The notes under the pieces: generated by a model
What the model was told of the DNA's origin: nothing
What the model saw: the letters and a program-made list of their open reading frames with translations, nothing else
Database searches by the model: none
Shown here: piece by piece, positions 16,535 through 16,542 of the stretch
Position numbering within the stretch: position 1 is the stretch's first letter
How the letters are laid out: every line of letters begins with the position of its first letter
Origin: DASYPQ01 sp041488095
GTDB lineage: Bacteria > Planctomycetota > UBA1135 > GCA-002686595
Direction: 5' to 3'
DNA length: 16,542 nucleotides
Assembly (NCBI GenBank): GCA_041488095.1
Contig: JBGPOP010000058.1
Span: forward strand, 1 to 16,542
Program-made: the position numbers and the translations under genes

Positions 16535-16542
16535 TGCGCGTC

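Overview
This is a 16.5 kb, very GC-rich bacterial window. The best lineage clue is the minus-strand protein at its right end. TolB/PD40-like repeats there are followed by a Cys- and Gly-rich C-terminal domain that closes in TWWP, a tail I associate with secreted proteins of Planctomycetota and neighbouring phyla. A Tat-exported Gfo/Idh/MocA lipoprotein and an S9 peptidase lipoprotein fit that setting. I suggest Planctomycetota or a similar diderm, but phylum-level placement is an inference.

Layout. (1) 1-428, minus: the N-terminal part of a zinc-ribbon/HTH transposase-like protein, cut by the window edge, with a GTG start. (2) 636-3050, plus: an S9 prolyl-oligopeptidase-type lipoprotein. (3) 3050-3881: a TMEM175-type channel gene enclosed by two copies of a long palindromic repeat. 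The left arm of each copy touches the stop codon of the gene before it. (4) 3881-5864: an ABC-2 exporter ATPase and its permease, with overlapping genes. (5) 6045-10869: a complete tripartite exporter set: TolC-like outer-membrane protein, MacA-like adaptor, MacB/LolD-type ATPase and MacB-type permease. (6) 10888-12858, minus: a secreted subtilisin-like (S8) protease, convergent with the exporter operon. (7) 12975-15394, plus: a Tat-type Gfo/Idh/MocA oxidoreductase followed by a secreted protein that looks like a degenerate gluzincin peptidase. (8) 15426-16524, minus: the truncated-looking repeat protein and two tiny, doubtful downstream reading frames.

How the genes may work together. Genes 3881-10869 all point the same way and look like an export module: an ABC-2 pump followed by a MacA-MacB-TolC-like assembly with ATPase and permease on separate chains. 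No biosynthetic gene reveals the cargo. The two proteases, the oxidoreductase and the degenerate peptidase are all envelope or secreted proteins.

The most unusual structure is the palindromic repeat pair at 3050-3127 and 3757-3875. Its arms are 28-30 nt with two mismatches each and a GGTACC core. The second copy also contains a diverged 43-bp tandem duplication. The copies bracket one small membrane-protein gene and end directly at the ATG of the ABC ATPase. They look like a dispersed, possibly mobile or RNA-structural, repeat family.
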